A stretch of 19,421 nt of DNA, from assembly GCA_036399715.1 (NCBI GenBank), contig DASWMO010000213.1, forward strand, positions 1-19,421, written 5' to 3'. The DNA is from DASVSE01 sp036399715 (GTDB lineage: Bacteria; Bacteroidota; Rhodothermia; Rhodothermales; Rubricoccaceae). The position numbers and the translations under genes were made by a program. Shown piece by piece: positions 14,233 to 19,421 of this stretch. The notes beneath the pieces were generated by a model, which had not been told where the DNA came from, searched no databases, and saw only the letters and a program-made list of their open reading frames with translations. The stretch's first letter is position 1, and every line of letters starts with the position of its first letter.

Positions 14233-15699
14233 GCGGACGACGTACACGCCGGCCGGCAGCGCCGACCCGTCAAAGACGAGGTCAGTCGTGCCGGCGGGGA
14301 CCGTCCCGCCGAGCACGACGGCGACGCGCCGGCCGAGCGCGTCGAACGCCTCGGCGCGGACGGCCTGCGCCTCGCCGACGGTGAGAGAGAGCCGCGTCGT
14401 GCCCGTCGTCGGATTCGGGACGGGCGAATCCAGGCGGAACCCGGACGCCGGCAGCGGGCCGGACTCACCCGCGACCGTCCCGGCCGTCGGGCGGAGCACG
14501 AAGAGGCCGTTGTTGATGTCGCTCGCCACCACGATCCCGCTCGCGAAGTAGGGGTAGTTCATCCACTGCCCGCTGCTCGCGCTGACCTGGTTGCCCTCCA
14601 GGTACGTGTCGAATCGCCCGACCTCCGTAACCGAGGCCGCCGCCGGGTTGTCGATCCGCAGGATCCGCAGGCCCGCCTGGTAGTTGCTCTGGTAGAGGTA
14701 GTTGCCGCGGACGTACTGGTTGTGGTCCGACGAGGGGACGCCCGAGAGGAAGCTCCCGACGTAGCCGAGGTTGTCGAGGTCGGACGCGTCCATCACGATC
14801 GTCCGCGCCGTCGTGGCGAGGCCGTTGAGCTCGTCGAGTTCGTCGTCGACGAAGAGGTACCGGCGGTCCTCGGTGAACCACCCCTGGTGCGTGTAGCCGA
14901 CGCTGGGGTACATCCCGCGCGAGATCAGTGTGGGCGCCGACTTGTTCGTCACGTCGACAGCCGTCACGGTGTCCTCGTTGTACGCGATGCAGATCTCGCG
15001 GTCGTTGTACGTGGTATCGGGCCCGTGATAGACGATGCACTGGTTCTCGTGCGTGTACCCGTCGCCGTCGTAGCACCCCGCGAAGACGGGCGTGAGCGGG
15101 TTCCGGACGTCGACGATGTGGAGGCCGCCGCCCGAGCACTGGAAGCCGGCCTCGTTCGCTCCGGCAAGGTAGATGAAGCCCGTCGCCTCGTTGAGCCCGA
15201 GGGTGTGCGACTTCCCGGCGCCGGTGTAGCGCGCGTCGGCCGTCCAAGAGCTCGCCGGTGGTGCCGTGAGCCCGCGCAGGCGGGTGAGGTCGAACACCTG
15301 CACGCCGTGACCCGCGATCTCGCTCCCGACGAACATGTAGTTGCCGTACGTCCGGACCGAGCGCCATTGAAAGCCCGGGCCCGTCGTCGCCGTGGGCAGC
15401 TTGCCGAGGTAGACCGGCGCGGTCGGGAGGGTCACGTCGACGAAGGCCGTCCCGTTGCCGAGCCCCAGGAGCGCGTACTCGCGGCTCGTCTGGGGGTCCG
15501 TCCAGCCCCAGACTTCGGCAGCGGTGTGGGTCAACAGCTCGGGGAGTGCGATGTGGGCGAGGAGGTCGACGTTCAAGCACGGGTACGAGCCGGCGAAGCC
15601 CGCAGTGCAGGGGACGTTGCGTTCCTGCGCCCGTACAGGCGTGGCTGCGAGGAGGAGCGCGAAGGCGCCGGCGGCGAGAAGGCGGGGGAGGGGAGACAT
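14182..15699 (-). CDS. Choice-of-anchor-B (LVIVD-repeat) secreted protein with T9SS tail
   Basis: The 505-residue product starts at the ATG at 15699 (MSPLPRLLAAGAF...), giving a clean Sec signal ending VRAQ; an upstream in-frame extension would overlap a neighbouring remnant. The body matches choice-of-anchor-B family proteins: EVWGWTDPQTSREYALLG, FVDVTLPTAPVYLGKLPT, SHTLGLNEATGFIYLAG, LHIVDVRNPLTPVFAGCY, DGYTHENQCIVYHGPD and YTHQGWFTEDRRYLFVDDE, a repeated LVIVD-like propeller. It ends in a type A T9SS sorting domain (PVPNPTTGTTRLSLTV, AFDALGRRVAVVLGG, GVYVVRVVGE). The role is unknown; this family is extracellular and often annotated only by its anchors. Remnants of T9SS tails lie immediately on both sides (14055-14183 and 15725-15886). 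Confidence 0.9.
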   Translation of the reverse strand: MSPLPRLLAAGAFALLLAATPVRAQERNVPCTAGFAGSYPCLNVDLLAHIALPELLTHTAAEVWGWTDPQTSREYALLGLGNGTAFVDVTLPTAPVYLGKLPTATTGPGFQWRSVRTYGNYMFVGSEIAGHGVQVFDLTRLRGLTAPPASSWTADARYTGAGKSHTLGLNEATGFIYLAGANEAGFQCSGGGLHIVDVRNPLTPVFAGCYDGDGYTHENQCIVYHGPDTTYNDREICIAYNEDTVTAVDVTNKSAPTLISRGMYPSVGYTHQGWFTEDRRYLFVDDELDELNGLATTARTIVMDASDLDNLGYVGSFLSGVPSSDHNQYVRGNYLYQSNYQAGLRILRIDNPAAASVTEVGRFDTYLEGNQVSASSGQWMNYPYFASGIVVASDINNGLFVLRPTAGTVAGESGPLPASGFRLDSPVPNPTTGTTRLSLTVGEAQAVRAEAFDALGRRVAVVLGGTVPAGTTDLVFDGSALPAGVYVVRVVGETFTTAARVSVAR

Positions 15700-15724
15700 G
15701 GGGATGCGGGGTTGGGGGAACGCC

Positions 15725-15886
15725 TCAGCGGGCGACGCTGACGCGGGCCGTCGTCGTAAGCGTCGCACCGACGACCCAGAGGAGGGTCGGGCTGGCCGGG
15801 AGGGACGGCGCGTCGAAGACGAGCGCCTCGGCGCGGACAGCCTGCGCCTCCGCGACGGTGAGCCGCATGGGGTTCTTTTCCTTCAT
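15725..15886 (-). pseudogene. Internally deleted T9SS sorting-domain copy
   Basis: A 53-codon frame (ATG 15884-15886 to TGA 15725-15727) contains MRLTVAEAQAVRAEA joined directly to LVFDAPSLPAS, ending TTTARVSVAR. Aligned to the tail of the downstream choice-of-anchor-B protein (LSLTVGEAQAVRAEA ... LVFDGSALPAG ... ARVSVAR), exactly 22 residues (66 bp) are missing between RAEA and LVFD. The missing part includes the conserved LGRRVAVVL strand, and GVYVVR has decayed to SPTLLWV. The frame has no protein body upstream. It starts 11 bp after the GntR gene stop and ends 25 bp before the next gene's ATG. It could still be translated, but it is most simply a broken paralogue end. Confidence 0.75.
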
Positions 15887-15897
15887 CGCCAGTTCCG

Positions 15898-16692
15898 TTA
15901 ATGACGTCCGGCGCGGGTCTCCAGGGCTCCCCGGGCGTCCCCTACCAGGCTTCTCGAGATCGAAAAAATGGGTGCTCCGGCAGGCAGCCGGCCGTCGAAG
16001 CGGTCGAGCTGCGGGCCCAACCGCTGCGTCCCGTTCAAATAGTTCGCGCGGACCGCATGCTCCAGCTCGTCCGCGTCGCCGAGACGCAGCGCATCCACGA
16101 TGGCCGCGTGCTCGCGGCGTGTTGGGGAGAAGTCCGGGCCCGCCATTGGGGCATAGAACCACTCGTAGCGGTCCAGCTGCGGCTTGATCGTGCGCAGCAC
16201 GGCGCGCGTCTCCGGGCCAGCGCCCGCTTCCACAAACGCACGGTGGAACGCTTGGTGCAGTTCGAAGAGGCGGTCGTACTCCGGGGCTTGCCTGTGGGCC
16301 TCCTCGTCAAAGGCGCGCTCAGTCTCCTCCATCCTCAATGCCAGCTGCTCCCGCTGCGCCGCGTCGAGCTTGCTCAGGCCGCGCGCGGCCAACCCCTCGA
16401 TCGCGCCCGCGAGCGCGTACAGCTCCTCCATCCGATCGCGCTGCAACGGGGCCACGGCCAGCCGTCCGCGGAGTCCCGCTCCGCCACCCACTTCGATGAG
16501 CAGCCCCTCCTGCCGAAGACGCTGCAGTGCTTCCCGCACGGGCGTGCGACTCACGCCGAGCGCTTCAGCTAGTGGTCCCTCTGCGATGCGCGCACCGGGC
16601 GGCAGGCGCCCATACACGATCAACTCACAGAGCTGCTCGTAGACCCGGCTGATCCGCTCAGCGCCTGGCTCTTTTGTTGGTTTCGGCTCCAT
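15898..16692 (-). CDS. GntR-family (FadR/FCD) transcriptional regulator
   Basis: The 264-residue protein starts at the ATG at 16692, which places the winged helix (about 10-75) at the normal position; in-frame codons upstream to 16839 run through the promoter and operator and are unlikely. The helix-turn-helix reads GRLPPGARIAEGPLAEALGV then SRTPVREALQRLRQEGLL, the GntR signature. The C-terminal FCD domain (about 88-215) has the metal/ligand-type motifs ELHQAFHRAFVEAGAGPE and REHAAIVDALRLGDADELE. FCD regulators usually repress genes for sugar-acid or carboxylate use and release DNA when the metabolite binds; no such pathway gene is next to it. A GTATAC palindrome 11 bp before the start suggests autoregulation. 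The target genes are not visible here. Confidence 0.88.
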   Translation of the reverse strand: MEPKPTKEPGAERISRVYEQLCELIVYGRLPPGARIAEGPLAEALGVSRTPVREALQRLRQEGLLIEVGGGAGLRGRLAVAPLQRDRMEELYALAGAIEGLAARGLSKLDAAQREQLALRMEETERAFDEEAHRQAPEYDRLFELHQAFHRAFVEAGAGPETRAVLRTIKPQLDRYEWFYAPMAGPDFSPTRREHAAIVDALRLGDADELEHAVRANYLNGTQRLGPQLDRFDGRLPAGAPIFSISRSLVGDARGALETRAGRH

Positions 16693-16702
16693 GTCTACCA
16701 AA

Positions 16703-16714
16703 TTAGTATACCAA
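16703..16714 (-). promoter_or_regulatory. Candidate GntR operator (TTAGTATACCAA)
   Basis: TTAGTATACCAA is a 12-bp near-palindrome (10 of 12 positions symmetrical) centred on GTATAC, lying 11 bp upstream of the gntR start within a conspicuously AT-rich island (about 16690-16740). FCD-type GntR proteins commonly bind short palindromes of this form, with a GTnTAnAC-like core. On the minus strand TATACT could also serve as a -10 hexamer, so binding would block transcription. It lies between divergent genes and may also control the GNAT gene. Confidence 0.5.
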
Positions 16715-16779
16715 TATTTCAACCGGATGAATTTTCCGTTGAGACGCTTGGGCCAAACTGGGCGGTTGACGGTCAACCC

Positions 16780-17214
16780 ATGCTCTCGCAAGACCCGACG
16801 GGCGGCAGGGCCGGCCGACACCCGCCTCCCCGTCGACACTCCAAAGAGGGCCGGCGGGAGGTCTGGGCGACGGGCCTCGTCGAGCCCTTACTCGCGGCCG
16901 AGATCAGGGACCCGTACGCCGTAGTGTTCGTCGCCGAGCGGGAGGGCGCCGTGGTCGGCTACGTCTATGCCGTGGTCGAGGGGCCCGACTACATGGCGCT
17001 ACGCGGGCCGGCGGGAGTGTTCCACGACCTCGTCGTCGACCGTGAAGAGCGCGAGCAGGGCGTGGGCCGGGCCCTGCTAGACGCTATGCTGGTGACGCTC
17101 TCGGCCTGGGGCGCCCCCCGCGCCGAGCTCTTGGCGGCGGAGCGGAATAAGGCAGCGCAGCGCCTGTTCACACGGGCCGGGTTCCGGCCAACGATGGTGG
17201 AGATGACGGGCTAG
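16780..17214 (+). CDS. GNAT-family N-acetyltransferase, N-terminus doubtful
   Basis: From about residue 40 of 144 the protein is a clear GNAT domain: DPYAVVFVAEREGAVVGYVY (strands 2-3), FHDLVVDREEREQGVGRALL (motif A, with EQGVGRA as the acetyl-CoA pyrophosphate loop) and AAERNKAAQRLFTRAGFRP (motif B). Such enzymes move an acetyl group from acetyl-CoA to an amine; the substrate is unknown. The first 35 residues (SQDPTGGRAGRHPPPRRHSK...) are low-complexity, Arg/Pro-rich and unlike the usual first strand and helices. The true start may be later, or the 5' end may be frameshifted or truncated. No start codon is seen further upstream in frame. It is divergent from gntR and may share its operator. 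Confidence 0.7.
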   Translation: MLSQDPTGGRAGRHPPPRRHSKEGRREVWATGLVEPLLAAEIRDPYAVVFVAEREGAVVGYVYAVVEGPDYMALRGPAGVFHDLVVDREEREQGVGRALLDAMLVTLSAWGAPRAELLAAERNKAAQRLFTRAGFRPTMVEMTG

Positions 17215-17254
17215 TTGGACCTCGACGCGTCCTGACGTCCCCTCAACGAGCGCG

Positions 17255-17290
17255 CGGCTACCTACAGCATCCGGTGGGGCACGGTAGCCG
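17255..17290. terminator. Hairpin between convergent GNAT and cupin genes
   Basis: An 8-bp perfect stem (CGGCTACC 17255-17262 with GGTAGCCG 17283-17290) with a 20-base loop lies in the 103-bp gap between two convergent genes. It has no T run. A bidirectional terminator is the simplest reading; an eroded attC site was considered because CCTCAAC lies at 17241-17247, but no matching R'' box is found. Confidence 0.35.
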
Positions 17291-17317
17291 AGACGGGAGA
17301 GCCCCGCCGGCAACCGG

Positions 17318-17692
17318 TCAGAGAACCGTCCTCGCTGCGGACCCCAGAGCCGCCCCGACCACGAGGACCCGGAGGGCTCCCGCCCCCGTGTTCGTGATCC
17401 CGTGGGTCTCCCCGTCACGGGTCACGCAGACGTCGCCCGGGCCGACCGCGTAGACGACCCCGTCAACGACCATCTCGCCCTCGCCCTCCAAGATGACATA
17501 GACCTCCTCGTCGCCAACGTGCCGGTGCTCCCCGACGCTGACGCCGGGCGCGAGCGTGTCGTCGTGGACGAGAGTGAAGCCGGCCGTGGCCCGGTCGTAG
17601 TCCGCGAGGACCTCGCGGCAGACGACGGCGCCGGTGCCCCCGTGGCAGTTCGGGATCGGGAATGTCTTGGTCTCGGCTCTCCGGATGATCAT
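17318..17692 (-). CDS. Small single-domain cupin
   Basis: The 124-residue protein starts at the ATG at 17692. An open frame continues 168 bp upstream, but it crosses the attC-like element and is unlikely to be coding. It is a cupin_2 barrel: motif 1 PGVSVGEHRHVGDEEVYVIL supplies His56, His58 and Glu62/63, and motif 2 GPGDVCVTRDGETHGITN supplies His97. The full four-ligand metal set is therefore present. The Pro of motif 2 is replaced by Arg. Small cupins of this type bind a metal and a small organic acid or sugar; activities vary and none can be assigned. It is the fourth in a run of short minus-strand genes and is preceded by a cassette-type recombination site. Confidence 0.85.
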   Translation of the reverse strand: MIIRRAETKTFPIPNCHGGTGAVVCREVLADYDRATAGFTLVHDDTLAPGVSVGEHRHVGDEEVYVILEGEGEMVVDGVVYAVGPGDVCVTRDGETHGITNTGAGALRVLVVGAALGSAARTVL

Positions 17693-17717
17693 GATGGCGT
17701 TCGGTCGGGGAGGGGAT

Positions 17718-17801
17718 GAGCGGCCGTTCACCGATGGCACAGTCGAGAAAGTAGGCCCAGAACCCCGTCGGCCGGGTGGCCGGTGCTTCGGCAGGTTATG
17801 C
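17718..17801 (-). repeat. attC-like integron recombination site A
   Basis: Read on the minus strand, the element starts with GCATAAC (complement of 17795-17801), an R''-type box, then two bases and the arm GCCGAAGCACCG (complement of 17781-17792). A roughly 47-base middle part follows, then the complementary arm CGGTGAACGGC (complement of 17723-17733). Paired blocks are GCCG/CGGC and CACCG/CGGTG around a 3-versus-2-base mismatch, giving an unpaired base on one side as in attC L''/L' boxes. The stop codon TAA of the upstream gene lies inside the R'' box. The distal R' box expected near 17711-17717 is not recognisable, so this site appears eroded. Confidence 0.6.
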
Positions 17802-18140
17802 GTCATCGCCGCGGGGCCAGTCGTGGTGCAGGTACGCCCGCAGCACGTCCCCCGCGTCATAGACCTCGAACCGGTGCCGCACGCCCGCCCGCGTCAACGC
17901 GTTCGAGACGAGACTCGCGTCGTGCACGAGCGCGTCGACGGACACGGCACTCGCGTCGATTGTCGGCTCGCCCCGGTCGCCGCCGTACTCCTGAAAGGCA
18001 AAGCGGGCGCAGTCCCGGACGCGGACCGAGTAGCGGCCGACGTCCGCCGTGAGCCCGGCCGAGCGGAGCAGAGACGCCATCGCGTCCCGTGACGGCCACG
18101 GCGTCACGTCGCCTGCGAGGATGGCCCAGTCGTCACTCAT
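17796..18140 (-). CDS. Hypothetical cassette protein, 114 aa
   Basis: I do not recognise this protein. The ATG at 18140 is chosen because it directly follows the end of an attC-like site (GTTATGC, then GTC, then ATG); the frame stays open upstream through that site but is not protein-like there. The product is soluble, acidic, with no signal peptide or membrane helix. It begins MSDDWAILAGDVTPWPSRDA, has an alpha/beta-looking middle (VRVRDCARFAFQEYGG) and ends with AYLHHDWPRGDDA. The stop TAA is embedded in the following R''-type box, so gene and site are fused as in integron cassettes. A perfect 12-bp inverted repeat (17795-17806 and 18139-18150) encloses the gene. The function is unknown. 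Confidence 0.7.
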   Translation of the reverse strand: MSDDWAILAGDVTPWPSRDAMASLLRSAGLTADVGRYSVRVRDCARFAFQEYGGDRGEPTIDASAVSVDALVHDASLVSNALTRAGVRHRFEVYDAGDVLRAYLHHDWPRGDDA

Positions 18141-18143
18141 GAC

Positions 18144-18236
18144 GCATAACGAATGGCCGCTCACCGGCGGCACGGGCGGGAGAGTAAGCCGCATTGCGAC
18201 GCCAGCCAGGCCGTTCGGTGCAGCGGCGGGTTCTGC
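18144..18236 (-). repeat. attC-like integron recombination site B (93 bp)
   Basis: On the minus strand the parts are in attC order: R'' GCAGAAC (complement of 18230-18236), two bases, arm GCCGCTGCACCG (complement of 18216-18227), about 49 bases, arm CGGTGAGCGGC (complement of 18156-18166), five bases, and R' GTTATGC (complement of 18144-18150). The arms pair over 11 bp with a single extrahelical base (plus-strand C18221, G on the minus strand), the hallmark that sets attC strand choice. R'' and R' are complementary except for one base. The length is within the usual attC range. It begins 16 bp after the DUF2007 gene stop and ends 3 bp before the next start codon. Confidence 0.72.
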
Positions 18237-18252
18237 CGTGCCCTTGGATGAG

Positions 18253-18711
18253 CTACCCGACGTCCAGGAACAGGACGTAGGCGAGCAGAGCCCACGGGAC
18301 CATGAACACAACCGCCCAGCCGATCTGGCGTCTCGTCTTCGGGGCCTCGTGGTCGGCCACCGTGACGTAGCGGGCGATGAGGTAGAGCGCGTAGAGGTAG
18401 AGAGGGGGGAACCCGAGGCCCATCACCGACGACGTCAGCGCCCGGCGGGAGAGGCTCTCTGCGACTGTCGGTCCGTCATACTCATCGTCACTCGCCGGCT
18501 CCTCTTCCAAGATGCTACGAGCACGGCCGGCGTCCGACTCAGGCACCAGGACCTTGACCCCGCCGATGGCCGCGCTGTACATCCAGTTGGCCATGACGAG
18601 GTCGCCATCGGCGACGACGGCCTCGATCCCCTCGGATTCGAGGTGGCCTCGGGCGATCTCGGCCTCGAACGGGGGGCCGAACGTGGCGATGGTGACGAGT
18701 TGTTCAGTCAT
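18253..18711 (-). CDS. DUF2007-type protein with two C-terminal membrane helices
   Basis: The 152-residue protein starts at ATG 18711. Residues 4-70 match the DUF2007 'putative signal transducing protein' pattern: VTIATFGPPFEAEIARGHLE, then SEGIEAVVADGD, an Ala/Gly-rich turn and GGVKVLVPESDAGRARSILE. After an acidic linker (EEEPASDDEYDG) there are two hydrophobic helices at about 92-116 and 130-150, so the small domain is probably held at the inner face of the membrane. DUF2007 domains are thought to be ligand- or metal-binding-type modules, but their function is not established. It is followed by attC-like site B and so looks like a cassette gene. Confidence 0.82.
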   Translation of the reverse strand: MTEQLVTIATFGPPFEAEIARGHLESEGIEAVVADGDLVMANWMYSAAIGGVKVLVPESDAGRARSILEEEPASDDEYDGPTVAESLSRRALTSSVMGLGFPPLYLYALYLIARYVTVADHEAPKTRRQIGWAVVFMVPWALLAYVLFLDVG

Positions 18712-18736
18712 CCCGCGTGCGGCAGTACAGTCTACG

Positions 18737-18811
18737 GCTCAACGGCCGAGCGAGCGGCGAGGCGCAGCAGTGGCGAATGTAGGCGAGAGCGGCCAGGCGT
18801 GCGGGTCGGAC
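18737..18811 (-). repeat. Weak third attC candidate C
   Basis: Between the DinB gene stop and the DUF2007 start, the minus strand has GTCCGAC (complement of 18805-18811, one mismatch to RYYYAAC) immediately after the TGA. Then comes a GGCCG block (complement of 18790-18794), later CGGCC (complement of 18744-18748) and GTTGAGC (complement of 18737-18743), a perfect GTTRRRY. The box order and the 75-bp length fit attC, but the inner arms pair over only 5 bp and the spacers are lopsided. It may be an eroded site or chance. Confidence 0.3.
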
Positions 18812-19336
18812 TCAGCGGTCCATGACCGGGAGGTAGGCGCGCCAGGGGCCCACGGCCTCACGGTACTGCTTCGCCATCACTCGTGCCGTCTGCGCGACGT
18901 GCCCGAGGTCGTGTGCCACCCACGTTGCGAGCAGCTCACGTAGCGTGACGGGCCCGAATGCGGGATGCTCCCCCGTCAGAGCGAGGTGGGTCTCTGTAAG
19001 GCGCCATCCCGCAAGCGTAGCCAGGTTCACGGCTCGGAGATGCTCAAACTCGTCGAGGAGGTCCGCGAGCGACTTGCCCTGACTCTCGCGGAACTGTGCG
19101 AAACGGTCGTAGGGCGAGAAACGGCGCTGAGGACCCTGAGCGAGGATGAGCTGCGCTCGCGGCACCCAGTCCGTGCGCTCGCCATGGACGAGGTGGCCCA
19201 GAATGTCGAACGGACTCCACGTCTCCGGTCCTTCGGTGGCGTCGGTCCATGCAGCGGGCAGTCCGGCGAGCAGCGCACGGACCGTGTTGGGGGTACGCTC
19301 GAGGACCGCAATTCCGGTGGGGAGGTCGAAGTCCAT
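18812..19336 (-). CDS. DinB-family (DinB_2) four-helix protein
   Basis: The 174-residue protein is a DinB/YfiT-type four-helix bundle. The metal-binding histidine triad is visible: His48 in WSPFDILGHLVHGERTDW, and His142 and His146 in ATWVAHDLGHVAQTARVM. Length and motif spacing are normal for DinB_2 (PF12867). Related proteins include thiol transferases that use bacillithiol or mycothiol, but most members have no known activity. The ATG at 19336 follows the preceding gene's stop by 34 bp, so it may be co-transcribed with it. It is also followed by a weak attC candidate, so it could be either the last ordinary gene or the first cassette gene. Confidence 0.85.
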   Translation of the reverse strand: MDFDLPTGIAVLERTPNTVRALLAGLPAAWTDATEGPETWSPFDILGHLVHGERTDWVPRAQLILAQGPQRRFSPYDRFAQFRESQGKSLADLLDEFEHLRAVNLATLAGWRLTETHLALTGEHPAFGPVTLRELLATWVAHDLGHVAQTARVMAKQYREAVGPWRAYLPVMDR

Positions 19337-19370
19337 CGTGCGTTCCTCGAAGCGAGTCTGTAGAGGCCGT

Positions 19371-19421
19371 CTAATCCTGCGGGAGCCAGAACGAGGTGAC
19401 CTCGCCCGCCGTCGTGATCTG
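19371..19421 (-). CDS. C-terminal end of a streptogramin-lyase-like (Vgb) propeller protein (partial)
   Basis: Sixteen codons are in frame to the window edge and end at TAG (19371-19373), reading QITTAGEVTSFWLPQD. The ITTAGEVTxFxLP pattern is the repeated blade of virginiamycin-B-lyase-type propellers (RITTDGEVTEFPLP). The rest lies outside the window. It would be upstream of and possibly co-transcribed with the DinB gene. Identification from one blade is tentative. Confidence 0.55.
   Translation of the reverse strand, partial: QITTAGEVTSFWLPQD

Noticed and set aside
14143..15741. 532-codon plus-strand frame opposite the choice-of-anchor-B gene
   Set aside because: Val/Arg/Asp-rich shadow; the opposite strand has a signal peptide and family motifs.
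17214..17220. GTTGGAC, a perfect GTTRRRY heptamer at the GNAT stop codon
   Set aside because: No partner box at attC distance in either orientation and no nested arms; a seven-base degenerate motif is expected by chance.
17241..17320. Possible attC after the cupin gene (CCTCAAC at 17241-17247 with an 8-bp hairpin)
   Set aside because: No R''-type box is found near the cupin stop and the hairpin lacks the GCCG..CACCG arms of sites A and B; a terminator is simpler.
1..19421. CRISPR arrays, tRNA or rRNA genes, insertion-sequence transposases, integrase
   Set aside because: None found by eye: no regularly spaced repeats, no cloverleaf, and no transposase or tyrosine recombinase motifs in any plausible frame.

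Overview
The window is high-GC DNA in which five genes end in a type A C-terminal sorting domain (Por-secretion / type IX secretion, T9SS). They have motifs such as PNP, a YDxLGRxV-like segment and GxYxVR near the end. That domain is restricted to the Bacteroidota/Rhodothermota lineage. High GC together with T9SS substrates suggests a Rhodothermales-type marine bacterium (Rubricoccus/Rubrivirga-like). This is inference, since no rRNA or marker gene is present.

Layout. (1) 1-640: the tail of a T9SS substrate, a leftover radC-like tail and a strong hairpin. (2) 640-4263: a minus-strand beta-propeller lipoprotein diverging from an OmpR-family response regulator and histidine kinase pair. The shared upstream region carries three 11-bp-spaced direct repeats. 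(3) 4435-10825: two large secreted T9SS substrates on the plus strand, a 1547-aa ASH/Ig-like protein and a seven-repeat FG-GAP protein. (4) 10826-11317: a degraded coding stretch with two in-frame stops. (5) 11318-15699: two minus-strand surface proteins, a ten-Asp-box sortilin-like propeller that has both a lipobox and a T9SS tail, and a choice-of-anchor-B protein. The latter is bracketed by two broken T9SS tails. (6) 15898-17214: a GntR/FCD repressor with a GTATAC operator and a divergent GNAT protein with a doubtful N-terminus. (7) 17318-19421: a run of small minus-strand genes (cupin, unknown, DUF2007 membrane protein, DinB, end of a streptogramin-lyase-like protein) about 100 bp apart.

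The most interesting part is region 7. Two of the gaps contain structures like integron attC recombination sites. Each has R-box-like heptamers (GTTATGC / GCATAAC), two nested complementary arms with an unpaired base on one side, and in one case a stop codon embedded in the R'' box. I read this as a small gene-cassette cluster, either the edge of a chromosomal integron or a CALIN (attC cluster without a visible integrase). No integrase is visible in the window.

The second theme is recombination and decay at T9SS tails. Conserved sorting-domain DNA occurs as intact gene ends and as remnants next to them, which suggests that these C-terminal modules act as homology for gene exchange or deletion.
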